The position numbers and the translations under genes were made by a program. A stretch of 64,000 nt of DNA, taken from assembly GCA_016792845.1 (NCBI GenBank), contig JAEUKH010000028.1, positions 1 through 64,000 on the forward strand, in the 5' to 3' direction. The stretch is from Myxococcales bacterium. GTDB lineage: Bacteria > Myxococcota_A > Polyangia > Polyangiales > Ga0077539. The notes below the pieces were generated by a model, which ran no database searches, had not been told where the DNA came from, and saw only the letters and a list, made by a program, of their open reading frames with translations. Of this stretch, positions 45,951-54,819 are shown one piece after another; positions within the stretch are counted from its first letter, which is position 1; every line of letters starts with the position of its first letter.

Positions 45951-46805
45951 ATGAGGTTCGTTGAGGGCGAGGGGCTCCGTCTGGCGGTGTTCGAAGCGGG
46001 GCTTCGGTCGAACCCGACGGTGGTGTTGGTGCACGGGTTTCCTGACGATCACCGGGTGTGGTCGGGGGTGATCGACGCGCTTTCGGCGCGCTTCCACGTG
46101 GTGGCGTATGACGTGCGGGGGGCGGGCGAGAGCGACGCGCCGCCTGACACGGCGGGCTACGCGATCGCGCGGCTCTACGGCGACCTCCGCGCGGTGCTCA
46201 AGGCGACGGCGCCGGGCAAGCGGGTGCACCTGGTGGGCCACGATTGGGGCTCGATTCAGCTCTGGGGCATGGTGACCGACCCCGCCATTGCGGGCCTGGC
46301 CCGGAGCTTCACCACCCTCTCAGGCCCGGGCCTCGACCAGGCCTCTCGCTGGATGCGCCGCGCCCTCACCTCCGGCGGCGCCCGCGATGTGTTGCGGCAG
46401 CTCGGGCGCAGCTGGTACATCGCGGCGTTTCAGCTCCCGCGGGTGCCCGAGTGGGTGGTCGAGCACCGCATCGCGCCGGGCTGGGTGACGCAGATGCGCG
46501 AGACCGAGGGCCTCGACGAGCCCGAGCCCTTGGTGCTGCGCAACGCCCTCAACGCGATCGGGCTCTACCGCGCCAACGTGGGCCGTCCGGTCTCGCCGCG
46601 GGGGCAGCGCGACCCGGTGGTGCCGACGCAGTTCCTGGTGGCCGAAGACGACCTCTATGTGACCTCGGCCCTGGTGCGGGGCGTGGCCGCGGCGACGCCC
46701 GGCGCCGAGCTTCACAGCCTCGACGGCGGCCATTGGGTGCTCCGCCGCGACCCGGCCCTGGTGGCCGAGAAGATCGCAGACTTTGTCGCGCGCCACGAAG
46801 GCTGA
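45951..46805 (+). CDS. Alpha/beta hydrolase, epoxide hydrolase/dehalogenase type
   Basis: 284 residues from the ATG at 45951. Motifs: VLVHGFPDDHRVW (HGxP), YDVRGAGESD, and GHDWGSIQ with an aspartate as likely nucleophile, which separates this group (epoxide hydrolases, haloalkane dehalogenases) from serine esterases. A C-terminal DGGHWVLRRDP holds the catalytic His. Soluble; substrate unknown. The MerR gene starts 5 bp after its stop, so both are probably one operon and the regulator may sense its substrate or product. Confidence 0.86.
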   Translation: MRFVEGEGLRLAVFEAGLRSNPTVVLVHGFPDDHRVWSGVIDALSARFHVVAYDVRGAGESDAPPDTAGYAIARLYGDLRAVLKATAPGKRVHLVGHDWGSIQLWGMVTDPAIAGLARSFTTLSGPGLDQASRWMRRALTSGGARDVLRQLGRSWYIAAFQLPRVPEWVVEHRIAPGWVTQMRETEGLDEPEPLVLRNALNAIGLYRANVGRPVSPRGQRDPVVPTQFLVAEDDLYVTSALVRGVAAATPGAELHSLDGGHWVLRRDPALVAEKIADFVARHEG

Positions 46806-46810
46806 GGGCC

Positions 46811-47545
46811 GTGCGCTACCGCATCGAAGAGCTCGCCGAGACGGCCCGCACGACCGTTCGTAACATCCGCGCGTACCAGGAGCGCGGGGTGCTGCCGCCG
46901 CCCGTGCGCGAGGGGCGGATCGTCTGGTACGGCGACCTCCACCTCGCGCGGCTCCGCGTGATCGGCGCGCTTTTGGAGCGCGGCTACTCGATCGGCAACA
47001 TCGCCGAGCTGCTCGCGGCGTGGGAGCGAGGGGCCGAGCTCAGCGACCTGCTCGGGCTCGAAGAGGCCCTCACCGACCCCTTCAACGACGAGCCCGAGGC
47101 CACCCTGCGGCTCGACGAGCTGGCTCGACTCTTCGGGAGCTTCGACCCCGTCGCGGTGGCCAGGGCGGTGCAGCTCGGGCTCTTCTACCCCGCCGAGGGC
47201 GGGCTGAGGGTGCCGAGCATGCGGCTCCTCCAGGCTGGGGCCGAGCTGCATCGGGCGGGCGTCCCGTTGAGCGCGCTGATCGATGAGCTTCAGGTGTTGG
47301 CGGCCGATGTTGACCGGATCGCAGAGCGCTTCGTCGACCTCGTGGCCACCGAGATCTTTGATCGCCTGCCGGCCGGCCCGGCCGCCCTGAGAGACGCCTC
47401 GAAGATGGCCGACCTCGTGCGCCGCTTGCGACCCCTCGCGTCGATGGTGGTCACCAAGCGGCTCGGGCAGTCGCTTGAGAAGCACATCAGGCGCCGAATG
47501 GGCGAGCGCATCGGTCGGCTCCTGAAGCCCAAAGAGAGCGCGTAA
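46811..47545 (+). CDS. MerR-family regulator
   Basis: 244 residues from a GTG at 46811. The N-terminal MerR winged helix is YRIEELAETARTTVRNIRAYQERGVLPPPVREGRIVWYGDLHLARLRVI (about residues 3-52) followed by LLERGYSIGNIAELL. The C-terminal ligand-binding part is helical and longer than in metal-sensing MerR proteins and has no obvious metal cysteines, so an organic ligand is likely. Probably in operon with the hydrolase. Confidence 0.87.
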   Translation: MRYRIEELAETARTTVRNIRAYQERGVLPPPVREGRIVWYGDLHLARLRVIGALLERGYSIGNIAELLAAWERGAELSDLLGLEEALTDPFNDEPEATLRLDELARLFGSFDPVAVARAVQLGLFYPAEGGLRVPSMRLLQAGAELHRAGVPLSALIDELQVLAADVDRIAERFVDLVATEIFDRLPAGPAALRDASKMADLVRRLRPLASMVVTKRLGQSLEKHIRRRMGERIGRLLKPKESA

Positions 47546-47592
47546 CGTGATGAATTCTGTCTCCGTAGGCCCGCAGGCGGTGAGGTCTCGGC

Positions 47593-48159
47593 ATGGGCGC
47601 GGTTGACCGAGACCCGGTGCTCGATGTGCCCGACGCCGCGGCGTGGGCGCGCTGGCTCGCCGTCGAGCACGCGCGGCACGGGGGCGTGTGGTTGAAGCTC
47701 GCCAAAGGGGGCGGCGCCCGGGGGCTCCTCACCTACAGCGAGGCCCTCGACGAGGCGCTCTGTTGGGGCTGGATCGACGGCCAGAAGCGGAGCCTCGACG
47801 CGACCCACTGGTTGCAGCGCTTCACCCCGCGCAGGGCCCGCAGCGGGTGGTCGATGGTGAACATCGGTCGCGTCGAGGCCCTCGAAGCCGCGGGGCGGAT
47901 GCGCGAGGCCGGGGCCCGCGAGGTCGCAGCCGCCAAGGACGATGGGCGCTGGGCCCGGGCGTATCCGCCGCAGTCGAAGGCAGAGGTGCCGGATGATCTG
48001 GCGCAGGCCCTCGGGGCGGTAGAGGGCGCGTCGGCGGGCTTCGCGGCGCTGAGCGCGTCGGCGCGATTTTCGGTGATCTACAGCGTGGTGACGGCGGTGC
48101 GGCCCGAGACCCGGGCCAGGCGCGTCGCAGCGGCGGTGGCGAAGCTCGCCGGAGGGTGA
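47593..48159 (+). CDS. YdeI/OmdA-family protein
   Basis: 188 residues. The family blocks are clear: GVWLKLAK, LTYSEALDEALCWGWIDGQKRSLDATHWLQRFTPRRARSGWSMVNI and AYPPQSKAEVPDDL. The C-terminal helical part ends the protein. YdeI-type proteins are small cytoplasmic proteins; some are annotated as bacteriocin-protection proteins, with weak biochemical support. It stands between MerR and DUF420. Confidence 0.9.
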   Translation: MGAVDRDPVLDVPDAAAWARWLAVEHARHGGVWLKLAKGGGARGLLTYSEALDEALCWGWIDGQKRSLDATHWLQRFTPRRARSGWSMVNIGRVEALEAAGRMREAGAREVAAAKDDGRWARAYPPQSKAEVPDDLAQALGAVEGASAGFAALSASARFSVIYSVVTAVRPETRARRVAAAVAKLAGG

Positions 48160-48180
48160 GTCGGCGGGGCCGCGGGCGGG

Positions 48181-48756
48181 TCAGCGGAAGGCGCTGCGGA
48201 GCATCGCGAAGACCACCACGCCGGTGATCGAGACGTACAGCCACAAGGGGTAGGTGAAGCGGGCCCACTTCTTGTGGCGCGGGTACTGCCCGCGGAGCGC
48301 GAGCGAGAAGGTCCATAAGACCATCGGGAAGGCCGCGATGGAGAGCACGACGTGCGACCCGAGCACCGCGAGGTACAACCCCCGGAGCGGGTTCGCCTCG
48401 GGGAAGCGCGTGTCACCGTGGACGTAGTGATAGACGAGGTACCCGACGAGGAAGAGCGCCGACGCGCCCAGCGCCGAGAGCATCAGCGCGCGGTGACGGT
48501 TGACCTTGCGCTGCCGGATCGCGAGGAGCCCGAGGCTCACAAAGGTCGCGCTGAGGGCGTTGAAGGCCGCGTTTACCGCGGGCATGAAGGCCAGCGTCGA
48601 GGCGTCTGCGGCGGGGTTTCGCAAGAGCAGGATCCACCCGAGGAGGCCGAGGCCCGCGACGGCCACCACGGCGGTGCCGAGGGCGTGGGCGCGGTCGTTG
48701 GCGGGGAGCGCGGTGCGGGTGGTCTGGCTGAGGGGAGCTTCCACGGTTTGGGGCAC
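48181..48756 (-). CDS. DUF420 membrane protein (CtaM/YozB-like)
   Basis: 191 residues with four to five TM helices (AVVAVAGLGLLGWILLL, VNAAFNALSATFVSLGLLAI, ALMLSALGASALFLVGYLVYHYV, LYLAVLGSHVVLSIAAFPMVL, LYVSITGVVVFAML). Conserved histidines in KVNRHRALM, YHYVHGDT and HVVLS and the HKKWARFTYPLWLYVSITG ending identify DUF420. Relatives help cytochrome oxidase maturation. It is alone here, without oxidase genes. Confidence 0.87.
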   Translation of the reverse strand: MPQTVEAPLSQTTRTALPANDRAHALGTAVVAVAGLGLLGWILLLRNPAADASTLAFMPAVNAAFNALSATFVSLGLLAIRQRKVNRHRALMLSALGASALFLVGYLVYHYVHGDTRFPEANPLRGLYLAVLGSHVVLSIAAFPMVLWTFSLALRGQYPRHKKWARFTYPLWLYVSITGVVVFAMLRSAFR

Positions 48757-48854
48757 ATAGATGCCCTCGCGCGAGAAATCTAGGGTCGGCCGTCAGTGCG
48801 CCTTTGCGAGCCGCCGTGACGATGCTGCACAGTGCCCGTCGGGAGGGGTCATCG

Positions 48855-50339
48855 GTGGCGCTTTCAGAGAACCGGGCGCCCGTGTCGCGGGCCGAAATCG
48901 TGGCCCGAGAAGACCTTGTGACGTACCTTAACGCGGCCTTCGTCTGCACCGCGCAGGGCGACTACTACGCCTCGTCACAGTCGCAGGCGGTGTCGATCGC
49001 GTTCTTGCACGCCTACGCGGCGGGCAACTACCGCAGGCTCTACGCGCGCAGCCTCGCGGTGGGCATCAACCATTTCAATCAGGCCCTCTGCGTCGAGACC
49101 CTGCTCGCCATGGGGGCTCCGACCGACCGCGACGCGCGGCGCGAAGAGCACGCCCTCATCGCTGAGACCCTCGCGCGGCTCCCGCCCTCGCGGGTGTACC
49201 GGCTCTTCGAGGCCCTCGCGGCGCAAAGGGTCAACAACCGCCGCACCCGCGCGACGGTGGCGGCCTGGCTCGGCGCGCGCCCCGATCTCAGCCTCGACGC
49301 GCTGAAGTATCGCCCGAAGCTCTCGCGCGCGGTGCGGCACACCCATACGCTCTTCGCGGGTGAGCTCGGGGTCTTTCTCTTTCAGCGCCGTCGCAAGGTG
49401 GCCTTCGAGACGCCGCTCTTCGCCGCGTGGCGGCGCGCCCAGACCGAGCGCGAGGCGGTGTTCTCGCTGCCCTTCTCGGTGGCCGAGGGCTTCGCGCAGC
49501 GGCACGGCATCGCGCGCGAGACCCTCGTGGCACGGATGCAGTCGCAGATGACCCGCGCCGAGCGGGCCCGCACCCTCGGCCTGACGAACCGCGCTGACGA
49601 GGCTCCGGTCTCGCCCGCGGCCCTCGGCGGCATGGGCCTCACGCGGCTCGCGCGGGCGCTCGTGGCCCAGGAGCCCGCGCGGCTCAGAGACGAGTCGGCG
49701 CTCTGGTCGTCGGCGCTCGCGGCGGCGGCGGCGCGGCAGTGGCAGCACGCGCGCTTCGCGCTCCCCAGGGTCGCGGTGGTGATCGACCGCTCGGCCTCGG
49801 CGAACGGCGGCGCCGCCCACACCCGAGGCCCCCTTGCGTTGGCCCTCGCGGTCGAGGCCCTCATCGCGGTCGCCGCCACGGCGTGTACGCGCTTTGTCAC
49901 CCCCGAGCCCGCCGCGCCGGGGCCCGAGGGCGCGTGGTCGGCGGCGGGGCGCAGCGACCTCGCGACGCCCCTCATCGCGGCCCTCGCGGTCGTACCGCCG
50001 GTCGACATGGTGGTGATCGTGAGCGACGGCTACGAGAACGACCCCCCGGGCGGCGCCGCCGAGGTGATGCGGGTGTTTCGCGCGAAGATCGACCCCACCC
50101 GGCCGCTCAGCGTGGTGCACGTCAACCCCGCGTTCGACAGCGCCTCGTACGGCCCGCGGCGGCTCGGCGACGGCATCGTGACGGTGGGCCTCCGCGAGGC
50201 CGAAGACCTGCCCACGGTGCTCGGGTTTGTGCGCTTCGCTGAGGGCTCGGGCTCCCTCGACGCCCTCGAAGCGTACCTCGCCGAACGGGTGCGGCGGTAC
50301 CTTGAGCGCGGCCCCCGACCCGAAGACGAGGCCGTATGA
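48855..50339 (+). CDS. TROVE-like helical domain plus von Willebrand A protein (Ro60-type)
   Basis: 494 residues from a GTG at 48855, chosen for the GGGAGGGG ribosome site 6 bp before it (an ATG at 48822 is possible). The N-terminal about 280 residues are repeated helices, with QSQAVSIAFLHAYAAGNYRRLYARSLA and KYRPKLSRAVRHTH parts reminiscent of the TROVE RNA-binding ring of Ro60. A vWA domain follows with the MIDAS DRSAS at 311-315 and VVIVSDGYEN near 400. This order is that of bacterial Ro orthologues, which bind Y RNAs; the TROVE match is partial, so the call is moderate. Overlaps the next gene by ATGA. Confidence 0.6.
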   Translation: MALSENRAPVSRAEIVAREDLVTYLNAAFVCTAQGDYYASSQSQAVSIAFLHAYAAGNYRRLYARSLAVGINHFNQALCVETLLAMGAPTDRDARREEHALIAETLARLPPSRVYRLFEALAAQRVNNRRTRATVAAWLGARPDLSLDALKYRPKLSRAVRHTHTLFAGELGVFLFQRRRKVAFETPLFAAWRRAQTEREAVFSLPFSVAEGFAQRHGIARETLVARMQSQMTRAERARTLGLTNRADEAPVSPAALGGMGLTRLARALVAQEPARLRDESALWSSALAAAAARQWQHARFALPRVAVVIDRSASANGGAAHTRGPLALALAVEALIAVAATACTRFVTPEPAAPGPEGAWSAAGRSDLATPLIAALAVVPPVDMVVIVSDGYENDPPGGAAEVMRVFRAKIDPTRPLSVVHVNPAFDSASYGPRRLGDGIVTVGLREAEDLPTVLGFVRFAEGSGSLDALEAYLAERVRRYLERGPRPEDEAV

Positions 50340-51472
50340 TCGTCCTCGACCCTCAGCTCGCGAGCCAAGGTCTCACCTGCCTCGCCGTGCAAGCGCTCGG
50401 GCCGCTGCGGTGGGTGGCCGTCGGCCGCACGAGGCCCGAGCGGGCGCTGCGACTCTTACCCTTTCGCGCGCTCTGCGACGGGGCCGACGATGCGTTCTCG
50501 CGCGAAGACCCCGACGCGGTGTGGCTCGCGCTGCACGGGCTCTACGCGGGCGCCGAGGGCGACGGGCAGCGGGTGGTGTACGGCGCGTCGCTCCACCCAG
50601 CCCGGAGCGGAACGCCCAACGGCCGCGCCCTCTCGGTGACGACCGCGACCCTCGACCTTCGCGCCTTCACCCGAGAGCCCGGGTACGGCTTCGCGCCCCG
50701 GCGGGTGGTGGCCGAGGGCATGGTGTTCGCGGCCCTCGGGCTCTCGCCGGTCGAGTGGCCGGGGCTCGTGACGCCGCCCCGCGCCGCAGGCCATAGCGTC
50801 GCGCGCCTCGACGCGGCCCTTCGGAGCTTCGAGCGGGTCGAAGGCCAGTGCGGGTGCTTCGTGTACCTCGGCGACACCCTCGTCATGGCCCTGGTGCTGC
50901 CGAACGAAGAAGACTGGGCGCGGGTGCACCGCGCGGCGGTCTTGGGCCTCGCGGCCGACGCGGTAGGGCGCGCCGGAGCGCTGGCGAGCGTTGACTCCGG
51001 GCTCGGGTTTCGGGCCGACCTCGAAGGCCTGGTGGTCAACTCGCTCGCGCGGCTGAAGCTCGCGGTCGACCAGCACCGGGCGCGGCTCTCGGCGGTGTCG
51101 CTCTCGGGGCCGCTCCTCGGCGCGCCCTTCGCGCGTCAGACGACCCGCAGCGAGGGGCCCTTCGCGCTCTGCCGGGTGCTCACGCCCCTCGGGCGAAACG
51201 GCGTCGAGCATGTGGCCGAGGTGGTCGTGCGCCGCGACGCGCCGACCCAGCCCCTGATGCTGAGCTTGCACCACCTCGGGCGCAGCGAGGTCGCGCGGGG
51301 CTACCTCTTGCGACAGCTCGTCGACGCGGGCTTCAGCGTCGCCGCCCTCAGCCGGAGCCTGCGGCGTGACCCGGCCTTGGTGAAGCAGTGGTGCGCGCGG
51401 CTCGGGCTCACGGCGGTCACCCTCGAAGGCCGCCGCGCCGCAGCGCCGGGCCCCAAGCGACGCCGCACCTGA
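50336..51472 (+). CDS. Uncharacterised partner of the vWA/TROVE-like protein, C-terminal HTH
   Basis: 378 residues, start ATG overlapping the vWA gene stop (ATGA). The N-terminal 300 residues are mixed alpha/beta with no motif I recognise; they might belong to one of the uncharacterised domains reported beside Ro/RtcB-type RNA-repair genes, but that is a guess. Residues about 325-365 (LLRQLVDAGFSVAALSRSLRRDPALVKQWCARLG) form a helix-turn-helix of the Fis/XylR type, and the tail is Arg/Lys-rich, so it may bind nucleic acid. The operon context suggests that it works with the vWA protein. Confidence 0.55.
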   Translation: MIVLDPQLASQGLTCLAVQALGPLRWVAVGRTRPERALRLLPFRALCDGADDAFSREDPDAVWLALHGLYAGAEGDGQRVVYGASLHPARSGTPNGRALSVTTATLDLRAFTREPGYGFAPRRVVAEGMVFAALGLSPVEWPGLVTPPRAAGHSVARLDAALRSFERVEGQCGCFVYLGDTLVMALVLPNEEDWARVHRAAVLGLAADAVGRAGALASVDSGLGFRADLEGLVVNSLARLKLAVDQHRARLSAVSLSGPLLGAPFARQTTRSEGPFALCRVLTPLGRNGVEHVAEVVVRRDAPTQPLMLSLHHLGRSEVARGYLLRQLVDAGFSVAALSRSLRRDPALVKQWCARLGLTAVTLEGRRAAAPGPKRRRT

Positions 51473-51541
51473 GGCGGCGCAGCGCAGTCGGGCCGAAAGG
51501 GCCCCGCTCGCCCGAGACGTAGTTTAGAGTCACGAGGCGGC

Positions 51542-53029
51542 ATGGCGACGCAGCTCCCGATCGGTACCGTTTTTGCGAGAGATTTCAAGGTCTTGCGGCC
51601 TCTCGCGCAGGGCGGCATGGGCGCGGTGTACGTGGTCGAGCAGCTCTCGACGGGCCGCGAGCGGGCGCTCAAGATCATGCACCCGCGGCTCGTGCACGAC
51701 CCCAAGACCCGGGCCCGCTTTGCACAAGAGGCGCGGGTCGGAGCCTGGATTCAGAGCGAACACGTTGTCGACGTGCTCTCGGCGGGCATCGACGATGCGA
51801 CGGGCATCCCGTACATCGCGATGGAGCTTCTCGCGGGCGAGACGTTGATGACCCGGGTGATGCGCGACGCGCGGGGCAAGGGGCTGCCGCAAGACGAGGT
51901 GCGGCAGATCTTGTCAGAGCTGACGCGGCCCTTGGTGGCGGCCCACGCCCGGGGGATCGTGCACCGCGACCTCAAGCCTGAGAACGTGTTCCTTGAGCAG
52001 ATGGTGCAGCGGGCGGGGGGTTTTCGCGTGAAGCTCCTCGATTTCGGGATCGTGAAGCGCATCGACCCGAACACCCCGGGCAGCGCAGCCACCGAGGCCA
52101 TCGGCACCCCCCTGTGGATGGCCCCCGAGCAGAACGAGGCGGGCGAGATCGGCCCCGGGGCCGACGTCTGGGCGGTGGGGCTCCTCGCGTATTTCGCGCT
52201 GACGGGGCGCTTCTTTTGGCGGGCCGCCAACGAGCGCGAGCTGGTGCTCGCGGCGCTCCTCGGCGAGATGGTGTTTCAGCCGCTGGTGGCGGCCGGCGTG
52301 AGGGCCCGCGAGTACGGCTGCGACGATCGCATCCCGCCGGGGTTTGACGCGTGGTTTGTGCGCTGCGTGGCGCGGGCGCCGGGCGATCGCTTCGCGTCTG
52401 CGCGCGAGATGACCGAGGCCATGTCGCAGTGGCTCGGCAACGACTCGCTCGCGACGGCGCGGGCCCGAGCGCCCGTCGCGCTGACGGCGCCCTCGGTCGG
52501 AGGGTCTCGCCCCGTGCCCGTCACCGCCCCGATGGCGGGCGAGCCGCGGGTGCCCGCAGGAGCTCAGCCCATGGTCCACGCGGCGCCCACGGTGCCGATG
52601 GCGTCGCCGCGCGCGGGCTCTCTCTCGCCAGGGGTGGTCGCCTTCGCCGCGCCCCCCGCGCAGCCTCACGCGTTGGCGCTCGGAGGGGCCCCTGCGCCGC
52701 CCGCGTCGCGTGCGCGGTCGGTGTGGCGTTGGGTGCTCCTCGGGGCGGTGGTGGGCGTGGTGGGGGTCGGCGTCGCGGCCTGCTCGGGCGTCTTGTGGTT
52801 GTTCGCCGATCACGACCCGCCCGCATCGCAGCATGCGCCGTTACCGCCCGTCGAGAGTCCCGGGCACGGCCCCTCGGGGGGCGGAGGCGCTGGCCACGCG
52901 CCGGTGGTGCGACCCTCGCAGCTGCCGCCCTTTGTGAGGCCGCAGCTTCAGCCCTCGGTTCAGCCCTCGATGGAGCCCATGCACCCGCCCTTCGGCGACA
53001 GCCCCAAAGGCGACGCGAGCGCCCCGTAG
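51542..53029 (+). CDS. Membrane Ser/Thr protein kinase, Pkn type
   Basis: 495 residues. The kinase domain (about 14-290) is complete: glycine loop AQGGMGAVY (22-30), ATP lysine Lys44 in ALKIM, catalytic HRDLKPEN (141-148, Asp143), DFG at 167-169, and APEQ/ADVWAVG. A Pro/Ala-rich linker leads to a single TM helix (about 394-421, WVLLGAVVGVVGVGVAACSGVLWLF) and a short Pro-rich outer tail. It should phosphorylate cytoplasmic targets in response to outside cues. The knottin lipoprotein follows about 75 bp downstream on the same strand. Confidence 0.95.
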   Translation: MATQLPIGTVFARDFKVLRPLAQGGMGAVYVVEQLSTGRERALKIMHPRLVHDPKTRARFAQEARVGAWIQSEHVVDVLSAGIDDATGIPYIAMELLAGETLMTRVMRDARGKGLPQDEVRQILSELTRPLVAAHARGIVHRDLKPENVFLEQMVQRAGGFRVKLLDFGIVKRIDPNTPGSAATEAIGTPLWMAPEQNEAGEIGPGADVWAVGLLAYFALTGRFFWRAANERELVLAALLGEMVFQPLVAAGVRAREYGCDDRIPPGFDAWFVRCVARAPGDRFASAREMTEAMSQWLGNDSLATARARAPVALTAPSVGGSRPVPVTAPMAGEPRVPAGAQPMVHAAPTVPMASPRAGSLSPGVVAFAAPPAQPHALALGGAPAPPASRARSVWRWVLLGAVVGVVGVGVAACSGVLWLFADHDPPASQHAPLPPVESPGHGPSGGGGAGHAPVVRPSQLPPFVRPQLQPSVQPSMEPMHPPFGDSPKGDASAP

Positions 53030-53104
53030 CCGCCCTTGTCGAAGAATGTCGCGCGAAGTGTGGCGCGCGGCGGCGGCTGTGTTAGGCCCGTCGGTAGGGC
53101 AACC

Positions 53105-54694
53105 ATGCAGCACCCAAGACCTTTCGCTTTCGGCCACCGCCTCATGGCGCTCGTGGTCGCGTTGAGTTTCGCCGCTTGTTCGGCGCGTGGCAGTTCGGGC
53201 GGCGGCGGCGGGGGCGGCCGAGACGCCGCCGTCGATGACAGCGCCAGCACCGAAGACGCGGGCACGGTCACGCCGCCTGAAGATTCTGGCGTGGTGACAC
53301 CTCCCGAAGACGCGGGCGTGGTGACACCTCCCGAAGACGCGGGCACCGTGACGCCCCCCGAAGATGCGGGGCAGGGGCCCGTCGACACGGGCAATGTGAC
53401 CGCGTGCGGCGAGCTCTCGCAGCCTTGCTGTACGGGCGCCCAATGCAACGGCGGCCGGCTCTGCGTCGAAGGCACCTGCCGCGAGCCTGCGCCCATGTGT
53501 ACGCCGCTGACGAGGCCCTGCGCCCTCGCGCAGCAGTGCTGCAACGGGGCGTCGTGTCGTCCGTCGCCGAGCACGCCGTCGTGCTGTCGCGAGGCCGGGC
53601 AGAGCTGCACGAGCGCCTTCGAGTGCTGCGGTCAGATGGCGTGCACGGGGGGGCAGTGCGTGTGCCGTCCGCCGGGGCAGACCTGCGTGGCCGATGCTGA
53701 TTGTTGCGACGGCGCGAGCTGTGTGAGCGGGGTCTGTACGACCGCGTGCCGAAGCGCGGGCGCGGCGTGCGGCGCGGGCATTCCGTGTTGCATGGGCTTG
53801 AACTGTCAGGGCGGCCAGTGCGCTGAGATGTGTGCGGCCGAGGGCTCGGCCTGCACCGTGGGCGGCGCGGCCTGTTGCGGCGGCCTGACCTGCACCGGCG
53901 GCGTCTGTCAGAGCGCGCCGGTGTGCCGCGCCCTCGGCGAGAGCTGCTCGACGGCGTCGCCGTGTTGCGCGGGCGCGACCTGCACCAACAGCCTGTGCGT
54001 GAACGCGGTCTGCCGTTCGAGCGGCCAGTCGTGTTCGACCACCAACCCCTGCTGCACGGGGCTCACCTGTAGCAGCGGGGCGTGCGTGACGGCGACCTGC
54101 CGCAGCGACGGCCAGACGTGCTCGACCTCGTCGCCGTGTTGCAGCGGGTACTCCTGCTCGGGCGGGTATTGCTACGCCACGACGTGTCGCTCGACGGGCC
54201 AGTCATGCTCGGGCACTTCGCCGTGTTGTACGGGCGCGACCTGCTCGGGCGGGGTGTGCGCGACGGCCTGCCGTTCGAGCGGTCAGACGTGCTCGACCTC
54301 GTCGCCGTGTTGCAGCGGGTACACCTGTTCGAGCGGGTATTGCTACGCGTCGACCTGCCGCGGGAGCGGCCAGACCTGCTCGACCTCGTCGCCGTGTTGC
54401 AGCGGGTACACCTGTTCGAGCGGGTATTGTTACGCCTCGACCTGCCGCGGGAGCGGTCAGACGTGCTCGACCTCGTCGCCGTGCTGCAGCGGGTACACCT
54501 GTTCGGGCGGCTACTGCACCACGTCGTGTCGAAGCTCAGGCACGAGCTGCACGACCGGGAGCCAGTGCTGCGGTGGCTACTGCCGTAACTCGTATTGCAG
54601 CTCCTACTCGACCTGTCGCTCCTACGGCACGAGCTGCTCGACCTCGGGCGACTGCTGCTCGGGGTACTACTGTTCGAGCGGCTACTGCCGCTGA
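53105..54694 (+). CDS. Lipoprotein with about 15 tandem knottin-like cysteine units
   Basis: 529 residues, ATG at 53105. A signal peptide with a lipobox-like FAAC is followed by a Gly tract and four VTPPED(A/S)G stalk repeats (about residues 55-95). The rest is about 15 units of the form C-x6-C-x5-CC-x4-C-x4-C with a step of about 29 residues, the cysteine order of inhibitor-cystine-knot peptides. The last units are nearly identical, also in DNA (87-bp period, 54290-54550). It should be displayed on the cell surface and stabilised by disulfides. Adhesion, predation toxin or matrix roles are all possible; none is shown. Confidence 0.85.
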   Translation: MQHPRPFAFGHRLMALVVALSFAACSARGSSGGGGGGGRDAAVDDSASTEDAGTVTPPEDSGVVTPPEDAGVVTPPEDAGTVTPPEDAGQGPVDTGNVTACGELSQPCCTGAQCNGGRLCVEGTCREPAPMCTPLTRPCALAQQCCNGASCRPSPSTPSCCREAGQSCTSAFECCGQMACTGGQCVCRPPGQTCVADADCCDGASCVSGVCTTACRSAGAACGAGIPCCMGLNCQGGQCAEMCAAEGSACTVGGAACCGGLTCTGGVCQSAPVCRALGESCSTASPCCAGATCTNSLCVNAVCRSSGQSCSTTNPCCTGLTCSSGACVTATCRSDGQTCSTSSPCCSGYSCSGGYCYATTCRSTGQSCSGTSPCCTGATCSGGVCATACRSSGQTCSTSSPCCSGYTCSSGYCYASTCRGSGQTCSTSSPCCSGYTCSSGYCYASTCRGSGQTCSTSSPCCSGYTCSGGYCTTSCRSSGTSCTTGSQCCGGYCRNSYCSSYSTCRSYGTSCSTSGDCCSGYYCSSGYCR

Positions 54695-54819
54695 CCTCGC
54701 CTCGCCACCGGGCGTCGCAGTTCGCGGCCCCCGGGGGCTCGACACCGCAGCGCTGAAGTAGGCTGGGCCGTCGAGATTGCCTCGACATCGGGGCCCCCCG
54801 ACCCGACAACAGCAGGGTC

